A stretch of DNA of 42,151 nucleotides, taken from the NCBI GenBank assembly GCA_001687465.1, contig LVLI01000142.1, positions 1 through 42,151 on the forward strand, read 5' to 3'. Origin of the DNA: Halocafeteria seosinensis (taxonomy: Eukaryota; Sar; Bigyra; Bicosoecida). Both the position numbers and the translations under genes were made by a program. The notes under the pieces were generated by a model. It did no database searches. It saw only the letters and a program-made list of their open reading frames with translations, and was not told the origin of the DNA. This document shows, piece after piece, positions 11,466 to 21,789 of the stretch (its first letter is position 1; each line of letters starts with the position of its first letter).

Positions 11466-12856
11466 GGCAATGCGATCGGGCTGGGATTGAAATGCTCAGG
11501 TAATGAACCGAAGCAGCGCGTTTATCAAGGCGCACGAATGTACAACATCCACCAGTACAGAAATTATAGTGCCGTACCGGACGGTGTTTTCTATTCTCTG
11601 TGTGCACGGTACAATTCATTTGCCGTACATGTTATGCTTATACGTAGACAACCTAACGGCTGCTTCCCGTAGCTCGCAAGTTGAAGTTGGAGGAGCATTT
11701 GTATTTTTTTGTATATGGCCCGTATGTTAAATATGTACGGTATATATACAGTAGGTCTGTTGGGACTTAACATCCCATTCCAGTTGACTATTCAGGCAAG
11801 CTTTTGTACCATTCTGGCTGCATGATGAACGACACAGACACCAGAGCACTCGGGTCCAGATTTGTCTGACAACTTAGCTGCTACTACATGGTCGGTCTAA
11901 CTGACGCGGTTAAGGGGCACAACCTCTTCGAACAATGTCAAGACAAAACCTATTACAAAAGAGTAGAGAGAGGCGTCCCATGAGGCCTGTAAGAATTGGA
12001 CGAGAGAGCGTTGAGTTACTTGCTCCAGACCACGAATGTGGCGAAACCCTCCTAAATATGATTGGGGAAACTCCATACAGTGTATGCTTGAGGGCGGAAT
12101 CAAGATAAGACAGTTCCAGTTCGTACTTGTTGTTGTTAGTAGTGTATAACTATCTCAGTAAGCGAGAGCCCTGACAGCTCGTTTCCAGTCTTCAGCAAAG
12201 ACTTGTGCTTTTGGTTCTGTCTGTCGCACTCTGTGCAAGTCCACCTTTCAGCAGTTGACTTGACGACATGATGAACTTCGACCTACCTTGCGAAAGGTCG
12301 TAAGGGACAAGTACATACGTAGAGCACTTGTTTATGGTGTGCATGCTTGTAAATCCATACTGCAGTGAAAAAGATAGACGAACAATGAGGGATGCGAAAC
12401 AGATACCATAGGAAGCATGGGAAATCTGTACAAGCAGTTTTGAAGCAGCCAGTCCAGCACCATAAATATCATCTATGGTTCATGGGGCATTCTCGTGTTC
12501 GTATGATACGATATTGTACTGTATAATTTGTACACCAGTTCTAGTGTTTTGAAATTGGATTATCCATGTTCCACTGAAAGAGCACCCACCATAACCAAAA
12601 AACGGAGTGTCGTACATGAAACTTCTCCCAGCACAGCGTTGTTTACGATACTTGCAAGTTGCCCAAAGTGATTGCTGGTCGGTCACTTCTTGGATTTCAG
12701 GTGAGCGATTGCGAACCGAGGATGAACGAAGTACTACGAACCCTATCGGCATTATTATTATTACTACACTGTGTCAGCATTGCCCATGTGCAGCAAAGAA
12801 CAAACATCAGTGCATGAGGAACGTACTCGTACTGGCTGTACTGGGCCGCATTCATG
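11466..12856. other. Gene-poor stretch upstream of the MAP kinase
   Basis: No gene is recognised in these 1.4 kb. A minus-strand open frame of 90 codons (12480-12752) starts after an ATT/TAA trinucleotide run near 12750-12766 and has several aromatic and Cys residues, but nothing in it matches a known domain. It could be a downstream exon of the secreted-protein gene at 12857-13810 or chance. The MAP kinase promoter must lie near 11466 and beyond. Confidence 0.4.
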
Positions 12857-13810
12857 TTACGTCACTCCTCGTCGACTCCTCTGTGGTGGGAGAGCAACTC
12901 TTCGGTACCGAGCCACTGGCTTTTTTGTGGTAGACGGGCTCACGGTGGGAGTCTCTGAAGAAGTAGAAGTCGGTGTATTCGACGGCGAAGGTGTCCCCGT
13001 TCTGGTGGATGTCAATGTACCTGTAGAGCTACGGGAAGGAGTTGCTGTTCTCGAAGAAGAAGGGGTTCTTGTTCCCGTCCCCGTGCTCGTAGAAGAAGGT
13101 GTCCCAGTACTGGAAGGAGTTCTTGTTCCCGTTCGCGTGCTTGTAGAAGAAGGTGTCTGAGTACTAGAAGGAGTTCTTGTTCCCGTTCGCGTGCTTGTAG
13201 AAGAAGGTGTCCGAGTACGAGAGGGGGTAGTCGACGGAGTTGGTGTTCTCGTTTTGGTTCCGGTGGGAGTAGGGGTGGGTCGCCCATTTGAGATTGTGAA
13301 TTGCCCCGCACGACTATGACGAGAAGTAGTGCCCGAGAAATCGCTAACCTCATGTAGAAGAATCCAGTGTTGCTCGTCGTCGCTTCCATGTATGGTCCAA
13401 GAAGTCGGATCCCTTCCGCTATAGTCATTACCCGTGTACCATTCGTACCCATCGAATTGATATGTTGAGCCCTGGCCAGCATCGGAGATGAGAATCGATT
13501 CACCATGCTTGTTGCCAGAACTGGCAAACTTTTCGTCTAGCCACTTGTTACTTGTGTCCGAGATGATATTTGAAGGACCTTCGCCACCAGGGTTGCGCCC
13601 GCCAGGGTTTTTAGCGCTGTGAAGAGGAACAGACGTCCCCCCATTTTTCAGGCGGAAGATTGATGCCTGGATACAGGACCCGCCTGTGCATGCGTTCCCG
13701 CAGCAAGATCGCCGCTCTGTTATAGTCCATTTAATGTATCGAAACTCAACTACTATACCATAAACATTAGACAGTCCCATAAGCAACAGAATCCATACCC
13801 AAGTGGTCAT
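12857..13810 (-). CDS. Secreted F5/8C-type (discoidin-like) protein with Thr/Pro/Ser repeat stalk
   Basis: The 317-residue product starts with a classic signal peptide (MTTWVWILLLMGLSNVYG). Residues about 20-170 form a domain of the F5/8 type C / discoidin kind seen in algal cell-surface proteins: FRYIKWTIT, then NPGGEGPSNIISDTSNKWLD, a YEWYTGNDYSGRDPTSWTIH block and DDEQHWILLHEV. A CC...C....C cluster near residues 35-46 may form disulphides. From about residue 175 the chain is a Thr/Pro/Ser/Arg stalk built on an 18-residue repeat, likely heavily O-glycosylated. It ends in a basic segment with no membrane anchor or GPI signal. The likely role is carbohydrate binding at the cell wall or surface, inferred from the family. 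No intron is needed. The true 3' end could differ if a further exon follows. Confidence 0.75.
   Translation of the reverse strand: MTTWVWILLLMGLSNVYGIVVEFRYIKWTITERRSCCGNACTGGSCIQASIFRLKNGGTSVPLHSAKNPGGRNPGGEGPSNIISDTSNKWLDEKFASSGNKHGESILISDAGQGSTYQFDGYEWYTGNDYSGRDPTSWTIHGSDDEQHWILLHEVSDFSGTTSRHSRAGQFTISNGRPTPTPTGTKTRTPTPSTTPSRTRTPSSTSTRTGTRTPSSTQTPSSTSTRTGTRTPSSTGTPSSTSTGTGTRTPSSSRTATPSRSSTGTLTSTRTGTPSPSNTPTSTSSETPTVSPSTTKKPVARYRRVALPPQRSRRGVT
13041..13240. repeat. 54-bp tandem repeat inside the Thr/Pro/Ser stalk
   Basis: Three to four copies of a 54-bp unit run through this stretch on the coding (minus) strand, encoding an 18-residue Thr/Pro/Ser/Arg block. The two central copies (about 13107-13214) are nearly identical and the outer ones are degraded. 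Shorter 18- and 36-bp sub-periods are also visible. The period is a multiple of three, so copy changes keep the frame. Confidence 0.8.
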
Positions 13811-14844
13811 TTTGGCAAGCTTTAGCCGGCGACGTGCTAGTCAGTACAGCAACGTGGGGCCTCCAGAAACCGGAGCAACCGGATGGCATTCATACGAGTT
13901 AAAACAATCATTTTACAGTCCTTTGAGACATGCACTTCAGCCTTAGGGAAAAGTAAGTGATTCACAACTCCAACCGCGACCGGTGCAATTTTCCCTGCAA
14001 AGCATCGTAAGTGTCGGTTTTGGCCTGTCACGAAGTACGGTTCAACTGCCAGTCATCGATTACCAGGACATCCCTGACTGAGATGTCTAACCAGAACCTA
14101 TGGTAAGAACTACTATGACAATCAACCTGTATTAGCGGTATTCCATGCTTCCATCAGCGGCATATCATGTTTCCCGGTCCGCTATACCGGTACATCACGG
14201 GAGGCAAATTCCACGCTGCGCGCTGGCGGGTTACATATGTCAACCGATACGCATAATTATTAAACAGGATACTACGGGGAATATACAAGAGTGTATCATT
14301 AGTGCTAATGAGTGATGGTTCTTCATCTGGACTCAAGACGTGTAATTTCCTCTTCAACATCGTCAATTCTACAAACGATGGTAGCAAAGATGAAAACATT
14401 TCCAAGACAAAGACATGGGAAGCTCAGTGATCCTGTAGCATCGTACTTAAACATCGTATCGCTATACTCTTTGTGTCGCAAGCAGGGAGCCCATCCGTTA
14501 AGGCGAAATCTCACCCCTGGCTGCTACTGTACGTAAGAAACGTGGTGCAATACACCGTGTATGATACACGTCCGCTCGTAAATTGCTTCACACCAAGAAC
14601 AGGGGGAACCAAGTCCACATATTTGGCACTAGAGCAAGACCCATGGAAATCGGGGCTTTCCATCTTACATCAATTATTGAACGGGTCACCATGTACGTCG
14701 TGGTACAAGTACAATGTGTTCCCTCACGGCGCATGTCAGCAAGGCTGCAGGAACAGCGGGCCCGTCGCTGCTTAACACGGGCGCATACCGCTCCTCGTTA
14801 AGAGGATGTGGTCAACTTCCCGGCCGGTGGGCTATCTGTCACAT

Positions 14845-14868
14845 TTGTGTGTGTGTGTGTGTGTGTGA
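14845..14868. repeat. (GT)n microsatellite
   Basis: About twelve uninterrupted TG/GT dinucleotides. This is a simple repeat in noncoding DNA and likely length-variable between strains. Confidence 0.9.
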
Positions 14869-15520
14869 GTACAATAGTGTACCGTTGTCGAACAATTGTA
14901 CCAATGTGTGCTGTACCTGACCATCGCAATCTGAAGCCTCACCCTGATGATGATGAATCAACGTCAGACTGAGATGCACAGGCGAACCGCGGCAATATGT
15001 ACCGCTACCGCTATAAAATATAGACATATCCGTTACAACTTGTACGATGGTGTCGCAGCGGTGTCGCTTACCAACTTCACAAGCTGTGAAGTAGCGACAC
15101 ACGGTGTCTGTGTGGTATGTTTGATGGTATGAATGATATAGTTTTTATCTGTGGCGCATACATACACGTGTAGTTAGTTCAATGGGGCGAAGTGTCCAAG
15201 TTGCTCGTGGTTTCATATACAAGCCAGTAACTGTGTCTTCGTACAAGGACTGCGCACTGGGTGCATGCATGCGTACGCGCATTATACTGTACAGGAACCA
15301 GTCCTGCTCCTACTTGGAGAGTTATTAGCCCCATTCTGTAGCGATATCGTATCAAGACCCCGTCCGTGCGTGAGTGCGTGAGCGAGTGACAGACAGCAGC
15401 AGAGGGCCAAGTCGTCTTGCGTCAGAGGCCTGGAATCGTGGTGTTGTTCAGAGAATAGCATGTAATAAAAGCGGAACGCGAATACTTGGTCACAGACGCA
15501 CGTACAGAAACAGACACAGA

Positions 15521-15541
15521 AAGAGAGAGAGAGAGAGAGAG
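15521..15541. repeat. (AG)n microsatellite just before the carrier start codon
   Basis: A run of about ten AG dinucleotides ends 15 bp before the chosen start of the carrier gene, so it would lie in the 5' untranslated region of its mRNA. An open frame extends through it upstream, but the encoded Arg/Glu run and the stretch before it have no counterpart in the carrier family. Confidence 0.85.
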
Positions 15542-15556
15542 GTAGAGAAAGGAGGG

Positions 15557-16616
15557 ATGGATCACTTTGTCGCGGGTGTCCTCGGTGGAATGACGAGCAC
15601 TTTGGTGCTGCATCCTGTGGATCTTATTAAAGTTCGGTATCAAGTGCATGGAAGTAGTTCAGCTTCGCGCTCAGGCAAATACAAGTCAATATGGCAAACG
15701 ATACGCACGATCATTCGAGAGGAAACACTACGAGGCATGTACAAGGGAGTAACTCCAGCTTTAATGGGTGCTGGTTCGTCGTGGGGACTGTATTTCCTGT
15801 TTTATGAACAAAGCAAGGCTAGGTACGCTCGACGCCACATTCGCCCCGACGACTCCCAGCAGTCGTTGGAAGAACCCAAGAAAGTACTCACTCCAGGAGA
15901 ATATATGCTGGCTGCTTGGGAAGGAGGATCGCTCACAGTTCTATTTACAAACCCCATTTGGCTCATCAAGACACGTCTTCAGCTGCAAGAGTCGTCTGCG
16001 CCGACATATTCCAAGTCAGGAAAGCAAATTATACCATACACATCTTTGCACAGTACGTCAATGCAGTGCATGTCTAGAACACTTGTCTCATTGAGCTGTG
16101 TCTTGAGTTTCGCAGAAACTATCCGCTTGATCTATAAGGAAGAGGGATTTCGGGGATTTTATCGTGGCTGCGTTCCTGCGCTTGTGTTGACATCCCATGG
16201 GGTCATCCAGTTTAGTTTGTACGAGCAATTAAAGCAGAAAGCACCGAAACTCATGTCAGCAGAAGGCTCGGCGGCTTACTTTGTCATTGGCGCTTTTTCC
16301 AAAGTAATTGCCACGACGGCAACATATCCACTCCAAGTCATTAAATCCAGGCTGCAGCAGCGTTTCACCGAGGAACGTGCTTACCGAGGGCCGCTTGACT
16401 GTGCCACAAAAATAGTCAGGTATGTTACTTTCCTATGGCGACCAATTATGAGCGGTAGCTACTATAGGGTATTTTAGCCACAGGACCGAGGGATGGCTGG
16501 CATTGTACTCCGGTTTTGTTCCCAACTTACTGAGGACTGTACCAGCATCGGCGATAACACTCCTGGCCTATGAACACTCAAAACGGCTTGTGCAAATGGT
16601 ATTGCCATCTACATGA
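15557..16616 (+). CDS. Mitochondrial carrier, folate/FAD (SLC25A32/FLX1) type
   Basis: The protein is a six-helix inner-membrane transporter. I place three exons, 15557-16052, 16116-16419 and 16484-16616, with GT-AG introns of 63 and 64 bp, giving 310 residues, the normal family length. The three carrier signatures are HPVDLIKVRYQ, NPIWLIKTRLQLQ and YPLQVIKSRLQQ, each PX(D/Q/I)XX(K/R)-like. The second form with Trp, the ALMGAGSSWGLYFLFYEQSK block and the LTSHGVIQFSLYEQLK block match the folate/FAD/pyrimidine-nucleotide branch, in which SLC25A32 and yeast Flx1 carry folate or FAD. Start chosen at MDHFVAGVLGG because the family begins there; an in-frame ATG at 15374 would add 61 Arg-rich residues. 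Substrate is inferred from similarity and might also be NAD. Confidence 0.9.
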
Positions 16617-17278
16617 GGAGGACAGAATGATAATTCCTCCTTCAAATTTCTTACACTGAGAGGGTCCTTCTAGGACATCACCCAGCTTAGCGGGCAACTT
16701 TAGGATGTTGCTCACCCACTCGGTTATGACCAGGTCCGCTGACCGGTGTCACGGTAGTCCCAACCCATGGTCACATTCTCTTGGTTCATTGACGATAGAT
16801 TGACGACATCGGTAATTTGATGCATAGTCCCCAGTAAGCTATGGGTGTTCAACATTCAAGGCGAATTGTGCACTTCTGTCGGCTATGTTTTCCGTTCTTT
16901 CGACATGGATAAGACCGCTTAGCTAGCAACTTTCGGTTACTGCTTTTATCCCAGCCGGACTTATCTTCCATTCCATGAGAGGTCAACGCTATTGAACCGC
17001 GACCTTTGTAACGCGTATTCTGAGGACGTCATTGCCAGGTCCTTAACAACTATGCACACGCTGCTAAGGTAATGATGGCATCGAAAATTTTCGATTCGAA
17101 ATTTAGTAGTCCGGCTGGCTGAGTAGAGATAGACAGGTCTTTATTCGCTTGATAGAACATCCTGAGTAGGTGCCGTGCGAATACCTCTTCCTTTGCGTGC
17201 GCCAACCGAGTATTGGTAATGCGTGTTGCGATCTAAGTTCGACGAGTTACTCGTACCCAAGAATGGTGTTGTCACTGT
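16617..17278. other. Gene-free region between the carrier and the hydrolase
   Basis: The convergent carrier and hydrolase genes meet over this interval. No open frame worth reporting, RNA gene or repeat was seen from 16617 to 17278. The following bases (17279-17463) hold a decayed copy of the hydrolase 3' end, listed separately. Confidence 0.45.
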
Positions 17279-17463
17279 TCGCTTCTTGCTCTAGTTCATT
17301 TTATCTTGAAGTAACACTTCCCAATTGCTAAAACCCTAAATATATTTATATGAAAAGACACTATCAAGGTACTTAGTATCTGCACTGTAAGTATCCGGAT
17401 TGAAAGGTCCTGTCTTGCTTAGACCAATGCACTTCTCTTGTTCCTAACCGGTCAGAGTGGTCA
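17279..17463 (-). pseudogene. Decayed tandem copy of the hydrolase 3' end and 3' UTR
   Basis: This segment repeats, in the same orientation, the block at 17481-17656 that contains the last codons and the 3' untranslated region of the hydrolase gene. The two copies agree at most positions (for example both read CTTGAAGTAACACTTCCCAA and share the CTAAAACCCTAAATATAT stretch). In this copy the coding part carries a stop in place of a Glu codon, an inserted few bases near the end of the frame, and several substitutions, so it is a nonfunctional remnant. Only about the last 25 codons were duplicated. Confidence 0.85.
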
Positions 17464-17480
17464 GTATGGTGGGGTCGCTT

Positions 17481-17656
17481 TTCGCTTCTTGCTCTAGTTC
17501 ATTTTATCTTGAAGTAACACTTCCCAATTGCTAAAACCCTAAATATATATATGAAAAGACACTAACAAGGTGCTTAGTATCTGTAAGCATCCGGCTTGAA
17601 AGGTCCTGTCTTGCTCAGACCAATGTACTTCTCTTGTTCTTCGGTCAAAGTGGTCA
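17481..17656 (-). repeat. Partner copy of the tandem duplication (functional hydrolase 3' end)
   Basis: This block, from the 3' flank into the last 28 codons of the hydrolase gene, is the intact partner of the decayed copy at 17279-17463. The two lie head to tail with about 17 bp between them. Confidence 0.85.
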
Positions 17657-19385
17657 ATTCCGCGCCTAACTTCTCCAAGTGCAGAGCAGCAACCTTTTCG
17701 TCCAAGTGCTTGGGCAATACGTATACTTTGCCCTTTTCGTATGCTCCTGTGTCGGCTTTCGTCCACAATTCGATTTGGGCGAGTACCTGGTTGGTGAAAC
17801 TGTTGCTCATGACAAAAGATGGGTGACCAGTGGCACATCCCAAGTTAAGTAGACGTCCTTCAGCAAGGAGGAGGATGGCATGTCCATCAGGGAAGATGAA
17901 TTGGTCAACCTGAGGTTTGATGTTGACGCGCTTGATGTCCTTGCTCTGCAAGAGACCAGCGGTGTCGATTTCGTTATCGAAGTGACCAATGTTTCCTACA
18001 ATGGCGTTGTTCTTCATTTGCTTCATATGGCTCAAGCAGATAATGTCCTTGTTGCCAGTGGCACTGATGAAGATATCCGCATCCTTGACGATGGATTCCA
18101 TCTTGACAACGTGCATGCCTTCCATGGCGGCTTGCAGAGCACAGATGGGATCGATCTCAGTGACGTATACAATGCAACCAGCTGCCTTGAGAGATTGAGC
18201 ACATCCCTTTCCTACATCACCATACCCACAGACGACGGCGCGCTTGCCGGCCAACATAACATCGGTGGCACGCATAATTCCGTCGGGAAGAGAGTGACGG
18301 CATCCGTACACATTGTCGAATTTGGACTTGGTCACACAATCGTTGACGTTGATGCATGGCATCAAGAGTTCTCCAGTGCGTTGCATGTCATAAAGGCGCT
18401 TGACACCAGTGGTGGTTTCCTCAGAGATACCTTTGCAGCGGGCGGCCAAATTCTGCCACTTCTTGGGGTCCTTCTTGTGTTCCCTCTGGATGATGGCGTA
18501 GACACATTTGAGTTCCTCATTGTCAGTGTCCTTGGGGTCGGGGAGCTTGCCGGTCTTCTCGTAGTTCTTTTCGGCCTTGTATCCTTCGTGGATCAACAGA
18601 GTCATGTCTCCACCGTCATCGACAATGACGTCAGGACCAGTTCCCTTTCCATCGTCATTGGGCCAGGTGCAAGCAGACAGAGTGCACTCCCAGTACTGTA
18701 AGCCATACAAACACATACTCGTAAGTATACAATACAAATATGTCCCTAATACTTTTTGTTCCTCGTGGCCTTCCCTTGAGTCAGCGACGGACGCTGTTCT
18801 CACTGACACCACCACTCAACTTCACAAACACAGCCTGTCCTACCCCTCTGGTTCCGTCATCCATGCTATGATGATATCACGGGTGGCAAAGCAGACTGTG
18901 TGTTGTTTGATATCTCAACACTTGCCGGCCACATGTACAAAGAGAAAACGAAGAGGAAAGGAAAAGGAATTCCCATTCTTCTTTTTGTCGTTTTTGGCGC
19001 GGCTGAGAACAACTGTTCTGACTCTGGGGTTATGGCCTTTATAAAGGCCTATACATACCTCTTCAGCGGATTCTCCCTTCCATGCGAATACAGCAGCAGA
19101 CTTGTTAGCTACCATGGCGGCGGCAGCGTGGTCTTGGGTGCTGAAAATGTTGCAAGAGCACCACCGGACGTCTCCTCCGAGTTCCTTGAGGGTCTCGATC
19201 AGAACAGCAGTTTGCACAGTCATGTGCAGAGAACCAGATACACGGGCTCCTTTCAGGGGTTGAGAAGGCCCATATTCACGGCGGGAAGCCATGAGACCAG
19301 GCATCTCTACCTGAGCAAGCTCAATTTCCTTGCGGCCAAAGTCGGCCAAGGACAGATCAGCAATGCGATAATCACCACCAGACAT
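17574..19385 (-). CDS. S-adenosylhomocysteine hydrolase (adenosylhomocysteinase)
   Basis: The enzyme splits S-adenosylhomocysteine into adenosine and homocysteine, relieving product inhibition of methyltransferases in the cytosol. Two exons, 19059-19385 and 17574-18695, joined in phase 0 across a 363-bp GT-AG intron, give 482 residues. Markers: the N-terminal [19 protein letters not shown] and [21 protein letters not shown] across the splice, [47 protein letters not shown] with catalytic Lys, Asp and Cys, the NAD site [11 protein letters not shown], and the C-terminal FKPDAYRY signature. Between DDGGD and EETTTG lies the insertion of about 40 residues typical of plant, algal and many bacterial forms and lacking in animal enzymes of about 430. 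It is complete and highly conserved. A 273-codon open frame on the opposite strand is a by-product of its codon usage. Confidence 0.97.
19034..19049. other. 16-bp perfect palindrome at the 5' end of the hydrolase intron
   Basis: GGCCTTTATAAAGGCC is its own reverse complement and starts nine bases inside the intron from the donor site (GTATGT) on the minus strand. In RNA it could pair with itself near the donor; in DNA it contains a TATAAA element. Confidence 0.6.
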
Positions 19386-20601
19386 CTTGATTGAAATGTA
19401 AATGAACTAGATTTACTAAAAGGAAATATTTGATTGTCACGGTCGACAACAAATGGTAACAAGGTTTGTTAATAAGTAATTGTTCTCGGAACAAGAAGCG
19501 AAAAATTGTTTTGCGGTAATCAAAACAATCGATACTCTTTAACTACTCTTCTACAAGGGTTCCTATGGATACTCACGACAAACTTTCCGTCGACTACCAC
19601 TCTCCACAAAGATTGTCGTGTTCGGGGGATCGGAACAGGGTGCCACCTGGCAGCTATGGGGCCTCTGCAGCGATATACAGGAGCATAACACCACCAATAG
19701 ACAGATGGGTGGACCGGTATTAAGTTGGGAATGCCATGAGTTGCTCTGTGTATTCATACGGGGGCGCCTCCCTCGACAGTGGACGGCAAAGTCTCCGGTG
19801 CGACTCGTTCAAGGACTTCACTACAGCGAGGGAGCTTAACACGCTTCTAGAGCGTTCCTCCACGTAGTTTCAGTACACCTTCGCCACGGCACTAGTCCGT
19901 CACTATGTCTACTAGTACGTTGTCTGTGGCCGGGAGGTAGAAACCACTCATAGACCACGTACCCCCCACTGTTCCAAAATGGCTTCACAACGGGATTCCC
20001 TGACGCAGAATACCCCCTGTCCACTGACACGTTGGCCTTTTGAGGCACAACGATAGCATGCGTCATTTAAAGTACATGCTTTTCCCCTTTCAATTGGCGA
20101 GAGTGGCAGAGGTCAATAGAGCGCAGTGTATAGGCTTTGAAGACGAACTCCGCTTGGCACGCCTTTCCGAGTTACGATCGGGGATTCTTTCTCCTGCATC
20201 GCAACCAGAGACGCTCTGCTGTGTCTACTTCAATTCTCATACCACTCAATCTCCGTGTTTCCCTCCTTTGCTTAACCCGTATGCAGATAAGCATCATGCA
20301 TGATAAAGGACCCTGGATGGATTCAATACAGGAGTAGTGATGATGCTGCATTCGGTACCGTGGCGCTGTTAGTCACGAGTTCGGTTTAGACGTTTGAATT
20401 TCAGCGATACATCCGATAGCAAAATGAGCAAAAGTTGCCAATCCATCGATTGGTCCTGGATACCTTCTTAATAGTTAGGGTGTACACTCTCTCTGAATCC
20501 TTCATATTCCGCCTCCTGTTCCTCAAAGACTCCCGAATATATTCATGGCCAATGTACATGATCAAAATATTTTTGTACACAGCACAGTTGAGGACTGACA
20601 T
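19386..20601. other. Gene-free region upstream of the hydrolase
   Basis: The 1.2-kb stretch between the hydrolase start and the stop of the next minus-strand gene should hold the hydrolase promoter close to 19386. Short open frames occur on both strands, none above about 90 codons and none recognisable. No RNA gene or repeat was found. Confidence 0.45.
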
Positions 20602-21789
20602 CTACCGGTATTCCCGAGGAGGGGGTGTCTCTGGGATATGGCCATCTTCGAAGTCGGAGGATTCAAAAGCTGCCTTTTGCTGTTCGGTCAGGGAGCTTAC
20701 CTCTGCTTGTGCATCGGTGGCCCACATGTCAGTCGTGCCATTGGAATGGTTCCATGTGGGACCGTGACTTTGGGTAGATGGGGACATTGTCGATGAAGAG
20801 TTCGCCGAATTACTTTCAGTTGATAACCAAGTCCCCGTCCCGTTGACTGCATTATGCTCAGGGAGTGTGAATAAACCAGGTTTATTGTTTTGGTTGGAGA
20901 GTCCACCAAACGCGTTAGATGACATCGTTGCAGCAAATGGGTTCCCTGCGTTTGGACCGGAAGGTTCGTTTGCTGATCCCACGTGAGTCTGGAATGATGT
21001 TGGAGCAGGCTGCTGCTGGTTTTGTGACATTCCAAAAGGGTTTAATGACTGAGTCTGATTTACATCTCCGTGCTTCGAGAAAGGTCCGGGATTGGTAGTC
21101 GAAAAGCCTCTGGGGGTATTATCTCCTGTATGCATTCCAAACATACCGCTGGTATTGTTGTTCGTGTTGGAACCATTGCCATTTGTCGCCCAAGGATTGT
21201 CTTGATTGTGGGTGTTGGTGTTCGAACCGAAACCATTACTATTGTTCCCTGCCCACGGATTTCCCATATAGTTGTGGTTGGAACCTAACCCATTGTTGTT
21301 ACTTGCTGCCCAAGGATTTGTCCCGAACCCAGTTGCTGAGGGCTGTTGCGCATGCGACTGACTAAATCCTCCTGTCCCACCACCCGCTCCCTGAAATGCT
21401 TGTTGCAAAATCCGTGCACCACCACTCCCACCTGGAGGAGGTTGATTATTTCGGGGCTGGTCCCATCTCTGTCCATGGTTGCTAAAGGCCCAATTTCCAT
21501 TCCCAGGAGGACCTCCTCCTCCTCGACCTCTGTTGTTGTTCGGTTGATTTCCCCTTCCTCTGCCTCCTCCACCGCGATTATTCTGCCCACCTCTTCCTCT
21601 ATTGTTATTGTTGTTGCCTCCTCCTTCTCGACCTCCTCCTCTTCCTCTATTATTATTATTATTATTTCCTCCTCGGCCCCCTCCTCGACCTCGATTTCCA
21701 CGGCCCATTACAACTTTTGTTTTTCTCCAATAACTCCACAGCTGCCGTCTAATCCCCTCCGGTAGATAATCAACCCATCTGTACTGCAA
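20602..21789 (-). CDS. RGG/FG-rich Nup42-like nucleoporin
   Basis: Nup42 sits on the cytoplasmic side of the nuclear pore and binds Gle1 to help DEAD-box-driven mRNA export. This frame is intronless. It opens with an RGG box (MGRGNRGRGGGRGG, from the ATG at 21708), with poly-Asn and Gly-rich runs, then a long Asn/Ser/Gly/Thr region with NPWA, NPFA, GFG and FGM spacers like FG-repeat nucleoporins. It ends with LTEQQKAAFESSDFEDGHIP and then ETPPP, which resembles the Gle1-binding end of Nup42 (a Phe followed by G.IP..PPP). The CCCH zinc finger normally at the N-terminus is not visible. The in-frame ATG at 21789 would add 27 residues with hydrophobic and aromatic character; the start at 21708 is equally possible. 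Assignment rests on composition and the short C-terminal motif. Confidence 0.6.
   Translation of the reverse strand: MQYRWVDYLPEGIRRQLWSYWRKTKVVMGRGNRGRGGGRGGNNNNNNRGRGGGREGGGNNNNNRGRGGQNNRGGGGRGRGNQPNNNRGRGGGGPPGNGNWAFSNHGQRWDQPRNNQPPPGGSGGARILQQAFQGAGGGTGGFSQSHAQQPSATGFGTNPWAASNNNGLGSNHNYMGNPWAGNNSNGFGSNTNTHNQDNPWATNGNGSNTNNNTSGMFGMHTGDNTPRGFSTTNPGPFSKHGDVNQTQSLNPFGMSQNQQQPAPTSFQTHVGSANEPSGPNAGNPFAATMSSNAFGGLSNQNNKPGLFTLPEHNAVNGTGTWLSTESNSANSSSTMSPSTQSHGPTWNHSNGTTDMWATDAQAEVSSLTEQQKAAFESSDFEDGHIPETPPPREYR
21645..21667. repeat. (ATT)n run encoding poly-Asn
   Basis: A run of ATT/AAT trinucleotides inside the nucleoporin-like gene encodes six consecutive Asn on the minus strand. Similar imperfect runs flank it. 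Such codon repeats are prone to length change without frame loss. Confidence 0.75.

Larger units (their letters stand above)
13811..15556. other. Gene-free region between two divergent genes
   Basis: This 1.7-kb stretch lies between the secreted-protein gene (leftward) and the carrier gene (rightward), so it should contain both promoters. Open frames here are all under about 100 codons and overlap without sense. It contains a (GT)n run near 14845-14868 and a (GA)n run near 15521-15541. I recognise no RNA gene or mobile element. Confidence 0.45.

Noticed and set aside
15374-15556. A 61-residue N-terminal extension of the carrier
   Set aside because: It is Arg/Glu-rich, runs through a dinucleotide repeat and has no family counterpart; the next ATG matches the usual carrier start.
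17880-18701. A 273-codon open frame on the plus strand
   Set aside because: It lies exactly antisense to the strongly conserved hydrolase exon and its translation has no family features; it is a codon-usage by-product.
21285-21765. Glu-rich (minus) and Ser/Ile-rich (plus) open frames of about 138 codons
   Set aside because: They are other-frame readings of the GGA/AAT-rich repeats in the nucleoporin-like gene.
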